A stretch of 64,000 bases of DNA from the NCBI RefSeq assembly GCF_038087665.1, contig NZ_CP149925.1, positions 2,046,870 through 2,110,869 on the forward strand, written 5' to 3'. Each line of letters opens with the position of its first letter. Position 1 is the stretch's first letter. The notes below the pieces were generated by a model, which saw only the letters and a list, made by a program, of their open reading frames with translations, was not told the DNA's origin and searched no databases. This document shows positions 1-8,911 of the stretch, one piece after another. Made by a program: the position numbers and the translations under genes. The DNA comes from Gallaecimonas sp. GXIMD4217 (GTDB lineage: Bacteria; Pseudomonadota; Gammaproteobacteria; Enterobacterales; Gallaecimonadaceae).

Positions 1-24
1 GTTCGAGCCCGGTATCACCCACCA
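1..24 (+). tRNA. 3' end of a tRNA gene, probably tRNA-Val (cut by window edge)
   Basis: The first 24 bases are the T-arm 3' half, acceptor strand and CCA end of a tRNA. They are identical to bases 122-145 of the intact tRNA-Val that follows. The same isoacceptor is therefore likely, but the anticodon lies outside the window. Confidence 0.8.
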
Positions 25-69
25 TATTAAAACGAATGGCATTCATCCCACGCCGTTCTACAGAGTTCA

Positions 70-145
70 GGGTGATTAGCTCAGTTGGGAGAGCACCTCC
101 CTTACAAGGAGGGGGTCACTGGTTCGAGCCCGGTATCACCCACCA
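70..145 (+). tRNA. tRNA-Val (anticodon UAC)
   Basis: A 76-nt cloverleaf with encoded CCA. The acceptor strand GGGTGAT (70-76) pairs with ATCACCC (135-141). The anticodon stem CCTCC/GGAGG closes the loop CTTACAA, giving anticodon TAC. The T-loop is TTCGAGC. The sequence closely resembles E. coli tRNA-Val1. It belongs to a tandem array: a preceding partial copy ends at 24 and a decayed copy follows. Confidence 0.95.
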
Positions 146-150
146 ATTCA

Positions 151-184
151 AAAAAAGCTACCTTCGGGTGGCTTTTTTGTTTTC
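151..184 (+). terminator. Rho-independent terminator of the tRNA-Val gene
   Basis: Hairpin with stem AAAGCTACC/GGTGGCTTT (one G-T pair) around a TTCG tetraloop, followed by a T-rich run, 5 nt after the tRNA CCA end. Confidence 0.85.
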
Positions 185-187
185 CCA

Positions 188-267
188 CTATGATCAACGC
201 TCGGTGCGGCACCTCCCGCCCTTGCAAGAACCGGGGAACACCGCTTCGAGCCCGGTATCACCCACCA
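188..267 (+). pseudogene. Decayed tRNA-Val copy
   Basis: The last 23 bases (245-267) are identical to the 3' end of the intact tRNA at 123-145, including CCA. Upstream, only patches resemble the tRNA body (GCACCTCCC, a TTGCAAG in place of TTACAAG, and a GGGG). The acceptor 5' strand no longer pairs and the D-arm is not recognisable, so no functional tRNA is expected. It is followed by its own TTCG-loop terminator. An att-type duplication of a tRNA 3' end is the alternative reading. Confidence 0.65.
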
Positions 268-275
268 TCTACGAT

Positions 276-303
276 AAAGCCACCTTCGGGTGGCTTTGTT
301 GTT
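276..303 (+). terminator. Terminator after the decayed tRNA copy
   Basis: Perfect stem AAAGCCACC/GGTGGCTTT around TTCG, followed by TGTTGTTG. It is a diverged copy of the terminator at 151-184. Confidence 0.75.
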
Positions 304-391
304 GCCTAAAAATCTCCCCCTAAATGGCAACTTCCTGAAATCCAAACAATACTTTCCGCTGATCCCCTTCCCTCAACAGGAGACCATGGAA

Positions 392-1444
392 ATGGATTTC
401 ACAGACCGGCTTAACAACCTTGTCACCAAAGCAAAAAGTCAAAAAGGCCAGCTGGAAACCGAAGAAGCCACAAAGAACGCCTTCGTCATGCCCTTTATCA
501 ACTCTGTTTTGGGTTATGACGTGTTCAACCCCTCAGAGGTGATCCCTGAGTTCACCGCAGATGTAGGTACCAAACGCAATGAAAAGGTGGACTATGCGAT
601 CGCCAGAGAGGGGCGTATTGTTGCCTTAATTGAATGTAAGCATTGTGGTTCCGAACTCAACTCAAAGCATGCTTCACAGCTTTTCAGGTACTTCAGTGTC
701 ACCGAAGCCAGATTAGCCATCCTGACCAATGGCATTCGATACCAATTTTTTACTGACCTTGATGCCCCCAACAAAATGGATGAGCGCCCCTTTCTAGAGC
801 TGAACCTCGAGGAGTTAAACGAAGCGATAGTGCCTGAGCTGAAGAGGCTCACCAAGGATGCCTTTGACATTGATGCCATGCTTTCCTGCGCTGGAGAACT
901 CAAGTACACCGGTGCGATCAAAAAGCTGATCTCGGCCGAATTCAAGTCACCTTCAGAAGAACTGGTTAAACATTTCGCCAGCCAGGTTTATGACGGCAAG
1001 CTCATGCCAGCCGTTCGTCAGCAGTTTGAAGAGCTGACCAAAAAAGCCATGAAACTCTTTCTCAATGAAGAGATTAACACCAGGCTGAAGAGTGCAATGG
1101 CAACAGAAGATGTAGTCGAAGAAATCATCTTGGACAATCCTGAAAAAGCGAAGCCCGATATCGTTACCACAGAAGAAGAGCTTGAAGGCTTCTATATCGT
1201 AAAGTCCATCCTTCGTTCCCACGTAGACCTGCAACGCCTGGCTGCAAGAGACACAAAGAGCTATTTCGGCATCCTGCTTGACGATAACAACCGCAAACCC
1301 ATCTGCCGGCTGCACTTTAACCGCAATCAGAAGTACCTTGGCGTTTTCGACGAAAACAAGATAGAAGAGCGAATCCCTCTGACATCACTGGACGATATCT
1401 TCGACCATGCAGAGCGGCTCGTCAGTACGGTTGGCTATTACTGA
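392..1444 (+). CDS. Stand-alone type I restriction HsdR N-terminal-like nuclease (predicted type IV restriction endonuclease)
   Basis: A protein of about 350 aa resembling the predicted type IV restriction endonucleases of the COG4748/HSDR_N group. A PD-(D/E)xK core is visible: an Asp in KVDYAI followed about 15 residues later by IECK. The rest is a helical domain and a conserved C-terminal beta-rich domain. There is no helicase or methylase domain and no hsdM/hsdS neighbour. ATG codons occur at 386 and 392. The AGGAG at 378-382 lies 3 nt from the first and 9 nt from the second, so I favour 392. It sits directly after a tRNA array, a common place for defence cargo. Nuclease fold is well supported; the restriction role is inferred. 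Confidence 0.75.
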   Translation: MDFTDRLNNLVTKAKSQKGQLETEEATKNAFVMPFINSVLGYDVFNPSEVIPEFTADVGTKRNEKVDYAIAREGRIVALIECKHCGSELNSKHASQLFRYFSVTEARLAILTNGIRYQFFTDLDAPNKMDERPFLELNLEELNEAIVPELKRLTKDAFDIDAMLSCAGELKYTGAIKKLISAEFKSPSEELVKHFASQVYDGKLMPAVRQQFEELTKKAMKLFLNEEINTRLKSAMATEDVVEEIILDNPEKAKPDIVTTEEELEGFYIVKSILRSHVDLQRLAARDTKSYFGILLDDNNRKPICRLHFNRNQKYLGVFDENKIEERIPLTSLDDIFDHAERLVSTVGYY

Positions 1445-1540
1445 CCGCTGAAGGGCGTTACCACTTTCATCGGTAGCGCCTCCCCTTGCATCCCTCTCCC
1501 GTTAGCTGAAAGGATAGAGGCTCACCGCCAGGGAGAGCCC

Positions 1541-2014
1541 ATGACCATCATCCGCAAAGCCAGCCGCGACGACGCCCAGGCCGCCTGGGATATCCGCAAC
1601 GCCGCCATTCGGGTCGCCTGCCCCGCCCATTACGACGCCGAGGTGCTGGCGCTGTGGACCGAAGGCGACATGACCGATGACTTCATCACCATGGTGGCCG
1701 AGCACTTTCAGGTGGCCGAACTCCATGGCCGGGTGATGGCCACCGGCATGATTTGTCTCGATACCGGCAAGGTGGACGCCATCTTCGTCCACCCAAGAGC
1801 CATGGGCAGCGGCCTGGGCCTGGCCATGATGGCGCACCTGGAAGCACTGGCCCGCCGGGCGGGCCTCAACCGCCTCTTTCTCGAGGCCACCCTTAATGCT
1901 GCCCCCTTCTACCGGCGCTGCGGTTTTGTCGGTGACCGGGTCGACCAATATCATTCACCCCGTGGCATCACCCTGCCCTGCGTGCCCATGGCAAAGCCCC
2001 TGCCCCGCGGCTGA
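1541..2014 (+). CDS. GNAT family N-acetyltransferase
   Basis: A 157-aa single-domain GNAT protein that would transfer acetyl from acetyl-CoA to an unknown amine. Seen: an N-terminal IRKASRDDA strand typical of GNATs, the acetyl-CoA loop region (VHPRAMGSGLGLAMM, a variant of the Q/RxxGxG/A motif) and the C-terminal FYRRCGF motif. GAGAGCCC lies just before the ATG. It stands alone between the nuclease gene and the condensin defence operon. Substrate cannot be read from sequence. Confidence 0.85.
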   Translation: MTIIRKASRDDAQAAWDIRNAAIRVACPAHYDAEVLALWTEGDMTDDFITMVAEHFQVAELHGRVMATGMICLDTGKVDAIFVHPRAMGSGLGLAMMAHLEALARRAGLNRLFLEATLNAAPFYRRCGFVGDRVDQYHSPRGITLPCVPMAKPLPRG

Positions 2015-2177
2015 AAAGCCCTTTATTGACGACACCTTGAACGGCCGCCAAGGCCAGCGCCGGCGGGGCTTTCCAGGCTGGTGCATTAGCGGTCCGGCTT
2101 TGCTATGTTAGCCCCTTTCCCTTCGGCTTTTATTTTCGCAGGCCGTGCGCCCTGTGCTTTGATAACAAAGGACTTTC

Positions 2178-5100
2178 ATGCCGAGTCTGAACCGCATCAT
2201 TCTGATCAACACCCACCTCAAGGGTGTGGTGGAGCTGGCCCTGGATGACCACACCAACATCTGTGGCACCAACGCCTCCGGCAAGACCACCTTGCAGCGC
2301 CTGGTTCCCGTCTTCTACGGCGAATATCCGAGCCGGGTGGTGCCCTCCACCCGCGACAGCTTCGAGCGCTGGTACCTGCCCACCGAGCAGAGCTACATCA
2401 TCTACGAATACCTGCGCCTGGACGGCCAGCTGGCCCAGGTGGTGCTGGCCTCCGCCGGCGACGGCAAGGGCGTCAACTATCGCTTCATCGGCAAGGGCTT
2501 CGAGCTGGACGACTTCATCAAGAGACGCCAGGGCGACAGCATCAGCTTCCTGGCCATGGCCGAGCTGGGCCGGGAGCTGAAGCGCGCCGGCGTCAACCAT
2601 ACCAAGCTGCTCAACACCAGCCAGTTCAAGGCCATCATCCAGAACGACCGCAGCCTGCTCGGCACCAATGGCAACCGCAGCGAGCTGCGCACCTGGGCCC
2701 GCCAGTTCTCCCTGTGCGAGCCGGAGCATTCCCTGCGCCATATCGAGAAGCTGGCCAAGGCGGTGCACTCCAAGGAAGGCAAGATGGAGACCATCAAGTC
2801 GATGATCGCCGCCATCCTGGAGGAAGACGGTGTTACCCCGCCCGCCTCCCGCCTCAACCCCCAGCGGGTCGAGGCCTGGATCCGCGAAAGCCAGCTGATC
2901 CAGGGCTTCAACGCCATCCGTCCCGAGTTCGACAAGCTGGAGCAGGAATTCGAGGAGCTCAAGGCCTGCGAGCTGCGCCTCAGTGGCCTGATGCAGGGCT
3001 ACAAGGCCGACGAGCCCATCCAGTGGCAACAGCTGGAAACCAGCAACAACCGCATCGAGGAGCTGGGTTTTCGCAAGAACCAGCTGGAAAACAGCTGGAA
3101 GGAGCAGCGCGACGAGCTCAACCAGGAGCTGTCCGCCGCCAGGGGCGATCTGGCCAAGGTGGAAGAGGATCTCGACCAGCTCGAGGAACAGCACCAGGCC
3201 TTCATGGAGGCCGACATTGAGCAGGCCAAGGCCGATCTGGAGCTGCTGCCGGCCTGGCGCGACGACCGGGACAACCTCCAGGCCCGCCACAAGCTGCAGA
3301 CCGAAAAGCACCAGGACGTGGAGGCCGCCTACAACGAGCGCCGCCACAAGGTCAGCGAGCAGCTGGCCCAGGTGCTGGACGAGCTGCGCGCCCAGCAGGA
3401 CCAGCTCCAGGAGCAGCGCGACGCCAAGCGCCAGCAGCAAAGCCAGGAGCTGGCCGAGCTGGAGCAGAGCTTCAACCAGCGCCGCCAGCAGGGCATCGAC
3501 GACTTCAAGGACAAGCGCTACCAGCTCAAGCTGGAGCTAAGCCAGCTCCAGGCCCAGCTGGACGGCGCCAACTACAGCGACGAAGAGCGCCAGGCCCTGC
3601 TGATCGTCGACGAGCGCATCCACCTGGCCGACGAAGCCGCCGAGGCCGCCCGCGCCAAGTTGGAGCAACTCCAGCACCAGGAGCGGCAACTGCGCGCCAA
3701 GCGCGACGACGCCAATGACATCCTGCGCCAGGCCGGCCGCCGGGTCAGCGAGCGCCAGGCCCAGCTGGAGGACATCAAGCAGATCCTCTACCCCGGCCAC
3801 CACAGCCTGCTGGAATTCCTGCGCAAGGAAAGGCCCCAGTGGGAGGCGACCCTGGGCAAGGTGATCCACCCGGAGCTGCTGCACCGCAGCGACCTCAAGC
3901 CCAGCCTGAGCCAGGAAGGCGCCGACGCCCTGTTCGGCATCCAGCTGGACTTGGCGGCCCTGGACACCCCCGACTATGCCCAGTCCGAACAGGAACTGCG
4001 CCAACGCCTGGACAGGGCCGAGGAAGCGGTGCTGGAGGCACAAAACCTCCAGGAGGAAGCCGAAGCCCAGCTGGTGGCCGCCGGCGAGGCCCTGGACGAG
4101 CTGAATCGCCAGCTCACCTTTGCCCGTACCGAGCAGAAGAACCGCCACGAAGACCTGCGCCGCCTGTTCGAAGAGAAGAAGGCCCAACAGGACAAGATCA
4201 ACGCCGCCCTGGCCGAGCGCAAGCGCAAGGGCCAGCAGCAGCTGAGCCAGCTCGACAACCGGCTCAAGCAGCTCGACAGCGACCACCAGCTCTGGCTGGA
4301 CGAGCTCAAGGAGCAGGCCCTGGAAGCACGCATGGAGAAGACCGCCTACTGGCAGGAAGTGGTCGGTGCCATCGAGGACCAGCTCAGCCAGCTGCGCGCC
4401 AGCATCGAAGACCGCCGCGCCAAGGCCAGGGAGGAGCACAAGGCCTGCGACAGCTGGTACCGGCAGGAACTCAAGTCCCGGGGCGTCGACGAGGCCGAGA
4501 TCCTCAAGCTCAAGCAGCAGATCCGCGATCTGGAAGGCCGCATCGCCAAGGCCGAACAGCGCCGCGCCGAGGTGCTGCGCTTCGACGACTGGTACCAGCA
4601 CAATTGGCTGCAGAGAAAGCCCCGCCTCCAGGCCCAGAACACCGAACTCAAGGCCCTGGTGGCCAAGCTGGACCAGCAGCTCAAGGACGCCACCGCCAGC
4701 CACAAGCAGCAGCGCAACGCCCTGGAAGACGGCATTCAGCAGGCCAGGCAGGCCAAGGTCCAGGCCGAGGAGTTCCTGGCCAAGATCAAGAGCCTGCTCA
4801 AGAAGCTGGGCGAGCTCAAGCTGCCCAGGGACGGGGTCGAGGCCATGGGCGGCCTCGCCGAGCGCCTGGCGCTGGGCGAGGAGCTGCTGCTGGGCCGCGA
4901 CCAGCACCTGGCCTCAGTGAAGGCCTATGTGGACCGCTTCGACGGCGTCATCGCCGGCCAGGCCGGCTCCAGCCTGAGCGAAACCTGGGAACGCAGCCGC
5001 GAGCAGTGCTCCCTGATCAACGACAAGGGTATCCGCCTGCTGGACTACCGCAAGCTGGTGCCGGAGCTCAAGCAGCTGCTCAACGTCATGGTGCCCCAGA

Positions 5101-5855
5101 GCATCACCGCCCTGCGCGAACAGGGGCGGATCTTCGGCGATGACCTGAACAAGTACTACGACGTGCTGGCCGACATCGACCGCCGCATCGCCTCCCAGAG
5201 CGCCCGCATCACCCGCGAGGTGGGCGAGGAACTGTTCCTGGACGGCGTCTCCGACTCGGCGGTGCGCATCCGCTCCAAGATCAGCGAACTGGAGTTCTGG
5301 CCGGAGCTGCAGGCCTTCATCAAGGCCTACAAGGACTGGAAGGCCGAGGGCTTCAGCGAGCTGCCCAGCGAGGACTACACCAGCGCCATGCGCCGGGCCC
5401 TGGACATCATCGGCCGCTCCGCCCTGTCCGGCGGCATCGCCGGCCTGCTGGAAATCGAGCTGCGCCTGCGCGAGGGCAACTCGGATCTGGTCATCCGCAC
5501 CGACCGCCAGCTCGGCGAGTCGTCCAGCCACGGCATGGCCTACCTGATCCTCTGCAAGTTCCTGCTGGCCTTCACCCGCCTGCTCAGGGGCCGGGCCAGG
5601 GTCACCATCCACTGGCCCATAGACGAACTGGGCACCCTGCACTACAACAACGTCAAGAAGATCTTCGATGCCTGCTCCAACAACGATATCCGGGTGCTGG
5701 GCGCCTTCCCCAACCCCGACTCCGAGGTGCTGGATCTGTTCGCCAACCGCTACATCGTCAACAAGCAGACCCGGCAGCTGCAGGTGGTGAAACCCAAGCT
5801 GGACCCCATTGCCGAAAAGCTCAAACAGAAACAACGTCAGCGGGAGGCGGTGTAA
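2178..5855 (+). CDS. SMC-like ATPase of a Wadjet/Mks-type condensin defence system (JetC/MksB-like)
   Basis: A 1225-aa SMC-architecture protein and motor subunit of a plasmid-restricting condensin. Seen: Walker A GTNASGKTT at residues 30-38; long charged coiled coils rich in E/Q/R/L with a less-coiled middle near residues 520-620 that would be the hinge; a C-terminal ATPase half with a GESSSHGMA signature-like segment; and a Walker B IHWPIDELG near 1145-1152. Family knowledge: Jet/Mks complexes extrude loops on small circular DNA and present it to a nuclease. The next gene starts at the base after this stop codon, so all four genes are probably one transcript. Here the ATPase gene comes first. 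The exact Wadjet subtype is not assigned. Confidence 0.85.
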   Translation: MPSLNRIILINTHLKGVVELALDDHTNICGTNASGKTTLQRLVPVFYGEYPSRVVPSTRDSFERWYLPTEQSYIIYEYLRLDGQLAQVVLASAGDGKGVNYRFIGKGFELDDFIKRRQGDSISFLAMAELGRELKRAGVNHTKLLNTSQFKAIIQNDRSLLGTNGNRSELRTWARQFSLCEPEHSLRHIEKLAKAVHSKEGKMETIKSMIAAILEEDGVTPPASRLNPQRVEAWIRESQLIQGFNAIRPEFDKLEQEFEELKACELRLSGLMQGYKADEPIQWQQLETSNNRIEELGFRKNQLENSWKEQRDELNQELSAARGDLAKVEEDLDQLEEQHQAFMEADIEQAKADLELLPAWRDDRDNLQARHKLQTEKHQDVEAAYNERRHKVSEQLAQVLDELRAQQDQLQEQRDAKRQQQSQELAELEQSFNQRRQQGIDDFKDKRYQLKLELSQLQAQLDGANYSDEERQALLIVDERIHLADEAAEAARAKLEQLQHQERQLRAKRDDANDILRQAGRRVSERQAQLEDIKQILYPGHHSLLEFLRKERPQWEATLGKVIHPELLHRSDLKPSLSQEGADALFGIQLDLAALDTPDYAQSEQELRQRLDRAEEAVLEAQNLQEEAEAQLVAAGEALDELNRQLTFARTEQKNRHEDLRRLFEEKKAQQDKINAALAERKRKGQQQLSQLDNRLKQLDSDHQLWLDELKEQALEARMEKTAYWQEVVGAIEDQLSQLRASIEDRRAKAREEHKACDSWYRQELKSRGVDEAEILKLKQQIRDLEGRIAKAEQRRAEVLRFDDWYQHNWLQRKPRLQAQNTELKALVAKLDQQLKDATASHKQQRNALEDGIQQARQAKVQAEEFLAKIKSLLKKLGELKLPRDGVEAMGGLAERLALGEELLLGRDQHLASVKAYVDRFDGVIAGQAGSSLSETWERSREQCSLINDKGIRLLDYRKLVPELKQLLNVMVPQSITALREQGRIFGDDLNKYYDVLADIDRRIASQSARITREVGEELFLDGVSDSAVRIRSKISELEFWPELQAFIKAYKDWKAEGFSELPSEDYTSAMRRALDIIGRSALSGGIAGLLEIELRLREGNSDLVIRTDRQLGESSSHGMAYLILCKFLLAFTRLLRGRARVTIHWPIDELGTLHYNNVKKIFDACSNNDIRVLGAFPNPDSEVLDLFANRYIVNKQTRQLQVVKPKLDPIAEKLKQKQRQREAV

Positions 5856-6500
5856 ATGCTCTCTATCACAGGACAGGTCATCGAACGCCTCTTGAAGGGC
5901 GAATTCATCTGCCGCACCACCGACGAGGAAGGCTGGCGCCTGCTCAAGAACGCCGCCAACCGCGAACGCATCGAGGACTACCTGGCCCAGCTCAACCGCA
6001 CCGTGGCGGTGGTGGGCACGGGCAACGACGGCGACGTGTTCTTCTGCGGTTACCAATCCCTTGGCGAGGCCGAGCGCAGGGTGATCAGCCAGCAATTCAA
6101 GGATATCTGCAACGGCCTCACGCCGTTGGTGGAATGGCTGGTGCTGGTGCAGGAGGCCACCGCCCAAGACGCGCCCCTGACCGAGGGCGCGCCGGTGCGC
6201 CTGGGCGAACTGCAGACCATAGTGGAAGACACCCCGGCCTTTCGCGAACAGCTGGCCCGGATCAGCCATTACCGGCTGTTTAATTCCACCTCCAGCCAGG
6301 TGGACGGCCAGATCAAGCAGGTGTTCAAGCGCCTGGTGGAGCTGGGCTACCTGATCAAGCCCAACCCCGACAAGCAGATCTACATCGCCACCGGCAAGCT
6401 GGACTACCTCTACGAGGTGATCCGCTTCATCGACGAAACCGAGGCCCTCAGCCTGGAAGCCCAGGCCGAGACCGCCACCAGCCAGGGCAGCCTGCTATGA
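5856..6500 (+). CDS. MukE/MksE-like condensin subunit (JetB-like)
   Basis: A 214-aa protein, predicted winged-helix, matching the size and position of the MksE/JetB subunit that bridges kleisin and DNA. The ATG follows the ATPase stop codon with no gap and the 3' end overlaps the next start by 4 bp (ATGA), showing translational coupling. A helical region with FNSTSSQVDGQIKQVF followed by a basic beta-hairpin (GYLIKPNPDKQIYI) looks like a wing. Assignment rests on operon position plus general features; I see no single diagnostic motif. Confidence 0.7.
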   Translation: MLSITGQVIERLLKGEFICRTTDEEGWRLLKNAANRERIEDYLAQLNRTVAVVGTGNDGDVFFCGYQSLGEAERRVISQQFKDICNGLTPLVEWLVLVQEATAQDAPLTEGAPVRLGELQTIVEDTPAFREQLARISHYRLFNSTSSQVDGQIKQVFKRLVELGYLIKPNPDKQIYIATGKLDYLYEVIRFIDETEALSLEAQAETATSQGSLL

Positions 6501-7717
6501 GCCAGAACCTGCACCAGGCCGGGGTGCGCTTCCTCAAGCTGCTGGGCCGCCACGGCGAGGTGATCATGGACGCCTACCTCTCGGGCGAGGTGGCCGACGG
6601 CCAGCTGGAGCCGGCCGTGGAGGACAGGCTCAGGAAGGAAGGCATACTGTTTAGGCCCGAGCAAGGCGCCAACCTTCGCCTGCGCAAGTCGGTCCGCGCC
6701 CTGTTGGAGGAAGCCCTCAAGGACGAACGCAACCGCCAGATCGACACCAACCTGGGCTCGGCCCTGGCCGGCATCAAGACCCTGGCCGCCCACTACAAGG
6801 AGGCCAGGCACAACGGCGACTACGGCGCCGCCGAGGCCTACCTCTCGGATCTGTCCGAGCATGTCTACGGCTTCGCCGAGGGCCTGCGCCACGACATCCG
6901 GGTGCTGTGGAGCCGCATCAACAACGAGTTCGGCTATGTGGGCACCATCAACGCCAAGATCCGCGAGAACGAGCTGGCCCAGTCCCAGGTCAGCGAACTG
7001 CTCAACGGCCTGGAGATGGTCAGCTTCCAGGAGCTGGCGGAGCTGGCCGGCGACATCCGCGAGCTGCGCCGCCTGCTGGTGACCAGCCTGCAGAACACCC
7101 TGTCGCAATGCGCCCAGGAGCTGGGCATGGTCCAGGCCAGGCTGCTGGAGCTGCTGGGCCGGTTCCGGGAGATCCGCGGCCGCACCCGCCTGCTCAAGGG
7201 CTGGCTGCTGCACCTGGATCAGCACCCCGACTACAAGGTCGGCAACCATGCCGGCCACAAGGAGGTGCCGCAGCTGTTCAACCAGGCCGAGGCCATACTG
7301 GCGCCGGCGGCGGTGGACATCCACAACGGCCAGCACGAGGGCGAGCTCATCGAGCTGGTGGGCCGCATCAAGGCGGCGGGCCTGCTGGAGCGGGCCAGCC
7401 AGGCGCCCCAGGAGGCGCCGGCCCTGGTGCTGGAAGATATCGACGACTTCGAGGTGGCGCTCAGCCCCATCAAGGCCGCCGTGGACGACTACTTCTGCGC
7501 CGTCATCGACAGCGGCCGGGAGGAATCCGCCCTCGAATACCTGCACAGGCACCGGTTGCCCTGGAACGCCGAGAGCTGGCTGTACCAGATCATCAACGGC
7601 TACGAGGGCCTGCCCGAAGAACAGCGCCGCCACTTCGAGCTGGATGCCGTCGGCGAGCCCCACCCCGTCTTTACCGGCAACTTCATCATCCGGGACGTGA
7701 GCCTGTGGCTGGCCTAG
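6497..7717 (+). CDS. Kleisin-like condensin subunit (JetA/MksF-like)
   Basis: A 406-aa, mostly alpha-helical protein that would close the SMC ring as kleisin. N-terminal residues look winged-helix; the middle (about 110-260) is long amphipathic helices with heptad-like spacing, as in MukF/MksF; the C-terminal 60 residues are mixed. Homologues of this type have sometimes been mislabelled phosphoenolpyruvate carboxylase in databases; nothing here supports that activity. It overlaps the upstream gene by 4 bp and its end overlaps the presumed GTG start of the nuclease gene. Confidence 0.65.
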   Translation: MSQNLHQAGVRFLKLLGRHGEVIMDAYLSGEVADGQLEPAVEDRLRKEGILFRPEQGANLRLRKSVRALLEEALKDERNRQIDTNLGSALAGIKTLAAHYKEARHNGDYGAAEAYLSDLSEHVYGFAEGLRHDIRVLWSRINNEFGYVGTINAKIRENELAQSQVSELLNGLEMVSFQELAELAGDIRELRRLLVTSLQNTLSQCAQELGMVQARLLELLGRFREIRGRTRLLKGWLLHLDQHPDYKVGNHAGHKEVPQLFNQAEAILAPAAVDIHNGQHEGELIELVGRIKAAGLLERASQAPQEAPALVLEDIDDFEVALSPIKAAVDDYFCAVIDSGREESALEYLHRHRLPWNAESWLYQIINGYEGLPEEQRRHFELDAVGEPHPVFTGNFIIRDVSLWLA

Positions 7718-8532
7718 GCAGGAAGCACCTCAAGGCCATCCACGAGCTGCTGTTCGACCACAAGGACCTGGTCACCGCCACTGCCACCTGGCGGGAGATC
7801 ATCGCCCATTTCGAGCTGGAGCCAGGGCAAGAAGGCAAGAGGCTGGTTTTCGACGCCCGCCAGCGCCAGCTGCTCAGGGAGCTGGCCAGCCGGCATTTCG
7901 GCTTCGATCCCAAGGCGCCACTGCCAACGGGTGACCGCCAGGCCTACGCCGACCACGGCAGCATCGACGAGAAGCTGGCGCCGCAGGGCCCGGACCGGCA
8001 CCATGTGCTGGTCAAGGGCGCCCTGCCCGGCCTGCCGCCCCTGCCCCCCGAGGCCAGCCTCAGGCTGCCGCTTTCCAGCCTGGCGCTGGACAGGATAGCC
8101 AGGGTGCTGGTTATCGAAAACCTGGACACCTTCGACCTGTGGCGCCCTGGCCTGGGCCCTGACGGCCTGGCTGATGCCCTGGTGCTGTACCGTGGCCACC
8201 GCGGCCTGGCCGCCGGCAGCAAGCGGCTGCTGCAAGAGCTGCCGGCCACTGGCCAGGTCATCGTCTTTACCGATCTGGATCCCGCCGGCCTGCGCATCGC
8301 CCACACCCTGCCCAGGGCCGACGCCCTGCTGGTTCCCGGGCTGACGGAAGAGCTGCTGCCCATGAACAATGCCGCCCACTTCCACCGCCAGCACCAGGCC
8401 AGCCGCTACCTGGACAGGGCCGACTTGGAGGGTTGGCAAGGGCTCTGGCAGGAGATCAAAACCGGGCAGCTCAGCATCAAGCAGCAGCATATGCTGGCCC
8501 GAAGCGCCGAACTGGTGCTGGTGAAAAGGTAG
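7705..8532 (+). CDS. Toprim-type nuclease subunit of the Wadjet/Mks system (JetD/MksG-like)
   Basis: Probable nuclease of the condensin system, cutting the DNA that the complex has recognised. The reading frame is open well upstream of this point, but the homologous part begins near residue GLGRKHLKA. I choose GTG 7705, inside the end of the preceding gene, giving 275 aa; the start is uncertain. Toprim-like acidic motifs are present: VIENLDTF (Glu 138) and TDLDPAGLR (Asp 190 and Asp 192), as in JetD proteins and topoisomerase VI A. All catalytic acids appear intact, so the operon looks functional. The C-terminus ends 39 bp before a convergent small gene. Confidence 0.8.
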   Translation: MAGLGRKHLKAIHELLFDHKDLVTATATWREIIAHFELEPGQEGKRLVFDARQRQLLRELASRHFGFDPKAPLPTGDRQAYADHGSIDEKLAPQGPDRHHVLVKGALPGLPPLPPEASLRLPLSSLALDRIARVLVIENLDTFDLWRPGLGPDGLADALVLYRGHRGLAAGSKRLLQELPATGQVIVFTDLDPAGLRIAHTLPRADALLVPGLTEELLPMNNAAHFHRQHQASRYLDRADLEGWQGLWQEIKTGQLSIKQQHMLARSAELVLVKR

Positions 8533-8571
8533 CTGCCGGCTCCCCTATCCAGCACGGCCGGGCCCGTGCCT

Positions 8572-8802
8572 TTAGAAATAGCGCAGCACCAAATAACCGA
8601 TGGCGGCCAGGCACAGGGCGATGCCGGGCACGGTGACCCGGGTCACCAGCCGCTGTTTGGCCATGGATTCACGCTGCAGGGCCAGGGATTCCTCCACCTG
8701 GCGCCGGGCCCGCTCAAGGTGGGCTTCGGCCAGGGCGATCTGCCTGGCCTGGTTGTCACAGATGGTCCCCAACAGCCTGATGAGCTCGTCTTTGTCATTC
8801 AT
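8572..8802 (-). CDS. Small single-pass membrane protein, unknown function
   Basis: A 76-aa protein: an N-terminal soluble helix rich in acidic, basic and Gln residues (possible coiled coil, residues 1-48), then one membrane segment ([21 protein letters not shown]) ending at the C-terminus, a tail-anchored layout. It is convergent with the defence operon. I do not recognise the family. Confidence 0.6.
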   Translation of the reverse strand: MNDKDELIRLLGTICDNQARQIALAEAHLERARRQVEESLALQRESMAKQRLVTRVTVPGIALCLAAIGYLVLRYF

Positions 8803-8911
8803 CGCCCCGCCCTCTTTTTGTCACCAAAATTCCCTCAAAACGTCATCGTCCGCCGCTAGGCTTGCCGGCGCTAACACCTTCACGCTTAAGCATAATATTA
8901 GGAGAACACCC

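Noticed and set aside
2015..2177. A terminator or second promoter between the GNAT gene and the condensin operon
   Set aside because: GC-rich partial hairpins are present but without a T-run; no element could be assigned with confidence.
2130..6269. Several long minus-strand frames opposite the SMC-like ATPase gene
   Set aside because: They mirror the codon bias of the coiled-coil gene (long runs of Leu, Gln, Val, Gly) and have no recognisable domain or ribosome site.
6907..7704. Upstream extension of the Toprim nuclease frame
   Set aside because: This part reads through the kleisin-like gene in another frame with Gly/Arg/Pro/Ala-rich sequence; homology to JetD begins only near 7711.
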